From Linyphia triangularis (lineage: Eukaryota; Arthropoda; Arachnida; Araneae; Linyphiidae), in assembly GCA_963978545.1 (NCBI GenBank), contig CAXBTE010000017.1:248001-312000 (forward strand): a stretch of DNA of 64,000 nt, in the 5' to 3' direction. The position numbers and the translations under genes are program-made. The stretch's first letter is position 1. Every line of letters begins with the position of its first letter. The notes below the pieces were generated by a model, which saw nothing but the letters and a program-made list of their open reading frames with translations, was not told the origin of the DNA and did not search any database. Positions 63,688 to 64,000 of this stretch are shown here, piece by piece.

Positions 63688-64000
63688 CAGTCAAATTTCG
63701 ACAGAATATGAATATAAAACATATTTCAGGTCTTCAACTAAAATTTCCCAGCTAGTTTCAAAATTTCGTACAAAATTGTCTCCATTTCTGAGCAAACGCG
63801 TTATTTTGGATTTTTTTGAATTTTACGACAGTTTGGGCTATAAAGCGATTTAAGGGACCTTTCTTGGATAGTTTTGATAAAAAGTAACTCTTAAGCATTC
63901 TCCTATGTTAACAGCTAAATTTGACACATTTCGGACATTTCCCAGCTAAATTCCAAAATTTCGTTCAAAACCGTCTCTATTTCTGTGCTAACGCGTTATT
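63688..64000. repeat. Block 9 C array, truncated by the window end
   Basis: Two ACGCGT cores are visible, at 63796 and 63991 (195 bp apart). The sequence shares ACAAAATTGTCTCC with block 2, a base change absent from the other blocks. It supports block 9 being a direct copy of block 2. The array certainly continues past the window. Confidence 0.92.

Noticed and set aside
1..64000. A mobile element (transposase, LTR, terminal inverted repeats) as the source of the blocks
   Set aside because: The block edges show no inverted repeats, target-site duplications or coding remnants. The blocks are joined to A through shared B sequence, which fits unequal exchange better than insertion.

Overview
The window is satellite DNA from end to end. 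I see no protein gene, RNA gene, transposon, CRISPR array or promoter that I can support. It is strongly A+T-rich, full of short A and T tracts, and made only of tandem repeats in one orientation. This points to eukaryotic heterochromatin (pericentromeric, centromeric, or a sex-chromosome block). The long complex monomers recall insect satellites, perhaps Drosophila, but that is a weak inference; nothing here fixes the species.

Three related repeat families account for the sequence. Family A is a unit of about 665 bp, about 61 complete or nearly complete copies in nine arrays, with an internal 156-bp partial duplication. Family B is a 76- or 86-bp monomer of helically spaced A/T tracts; one B element lies inside every A unit, and B is amplified on its own elsewhere. 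Family C has monomers of 175-176 bp or 195-197 bp, each with one ACGCGT core (59 cores in the window). C resembles part of A, so all three probably share an ancestor.

Layout: A 1-3721; block 1 3722-6398; A 6399-13625; block 2 13626-16505; A 16506-17689; block 3 17690-20540; A 20541-21724; block 4 21725-24442; A 24443-36271; block 5 36272-38948; A 38949-42846; block 6 42847-45523; A 45524-47431; block 7 47432-50255; A 50256-55483; block 8 55484-58765; A 58766-62610; block 9 62611-64000 (cut by the window end). Every block is B(left)-C-B(right), inserted at the B element of an A unit.

Higher-order copying is layered on this. Bases 1 to about 9000 recur at +32550/+32552. Blocks 5 and 6 are copies 6575 bp apart. 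Blocks 2 and 8, and 2 and 9, are copies. Blocks 2-4 form a ladder with two A units per step. A four-unit higher-order repeat of A (2661 bp) occurs three times between 25207 and 33855. Diagnostic variants show a mosaic made by unequal exchange and conversion, including an apparent loss of a whole 3.9-kb B-C-B segment near 9000. Short open frames recur only because the repeat recurs; they look non-coding.
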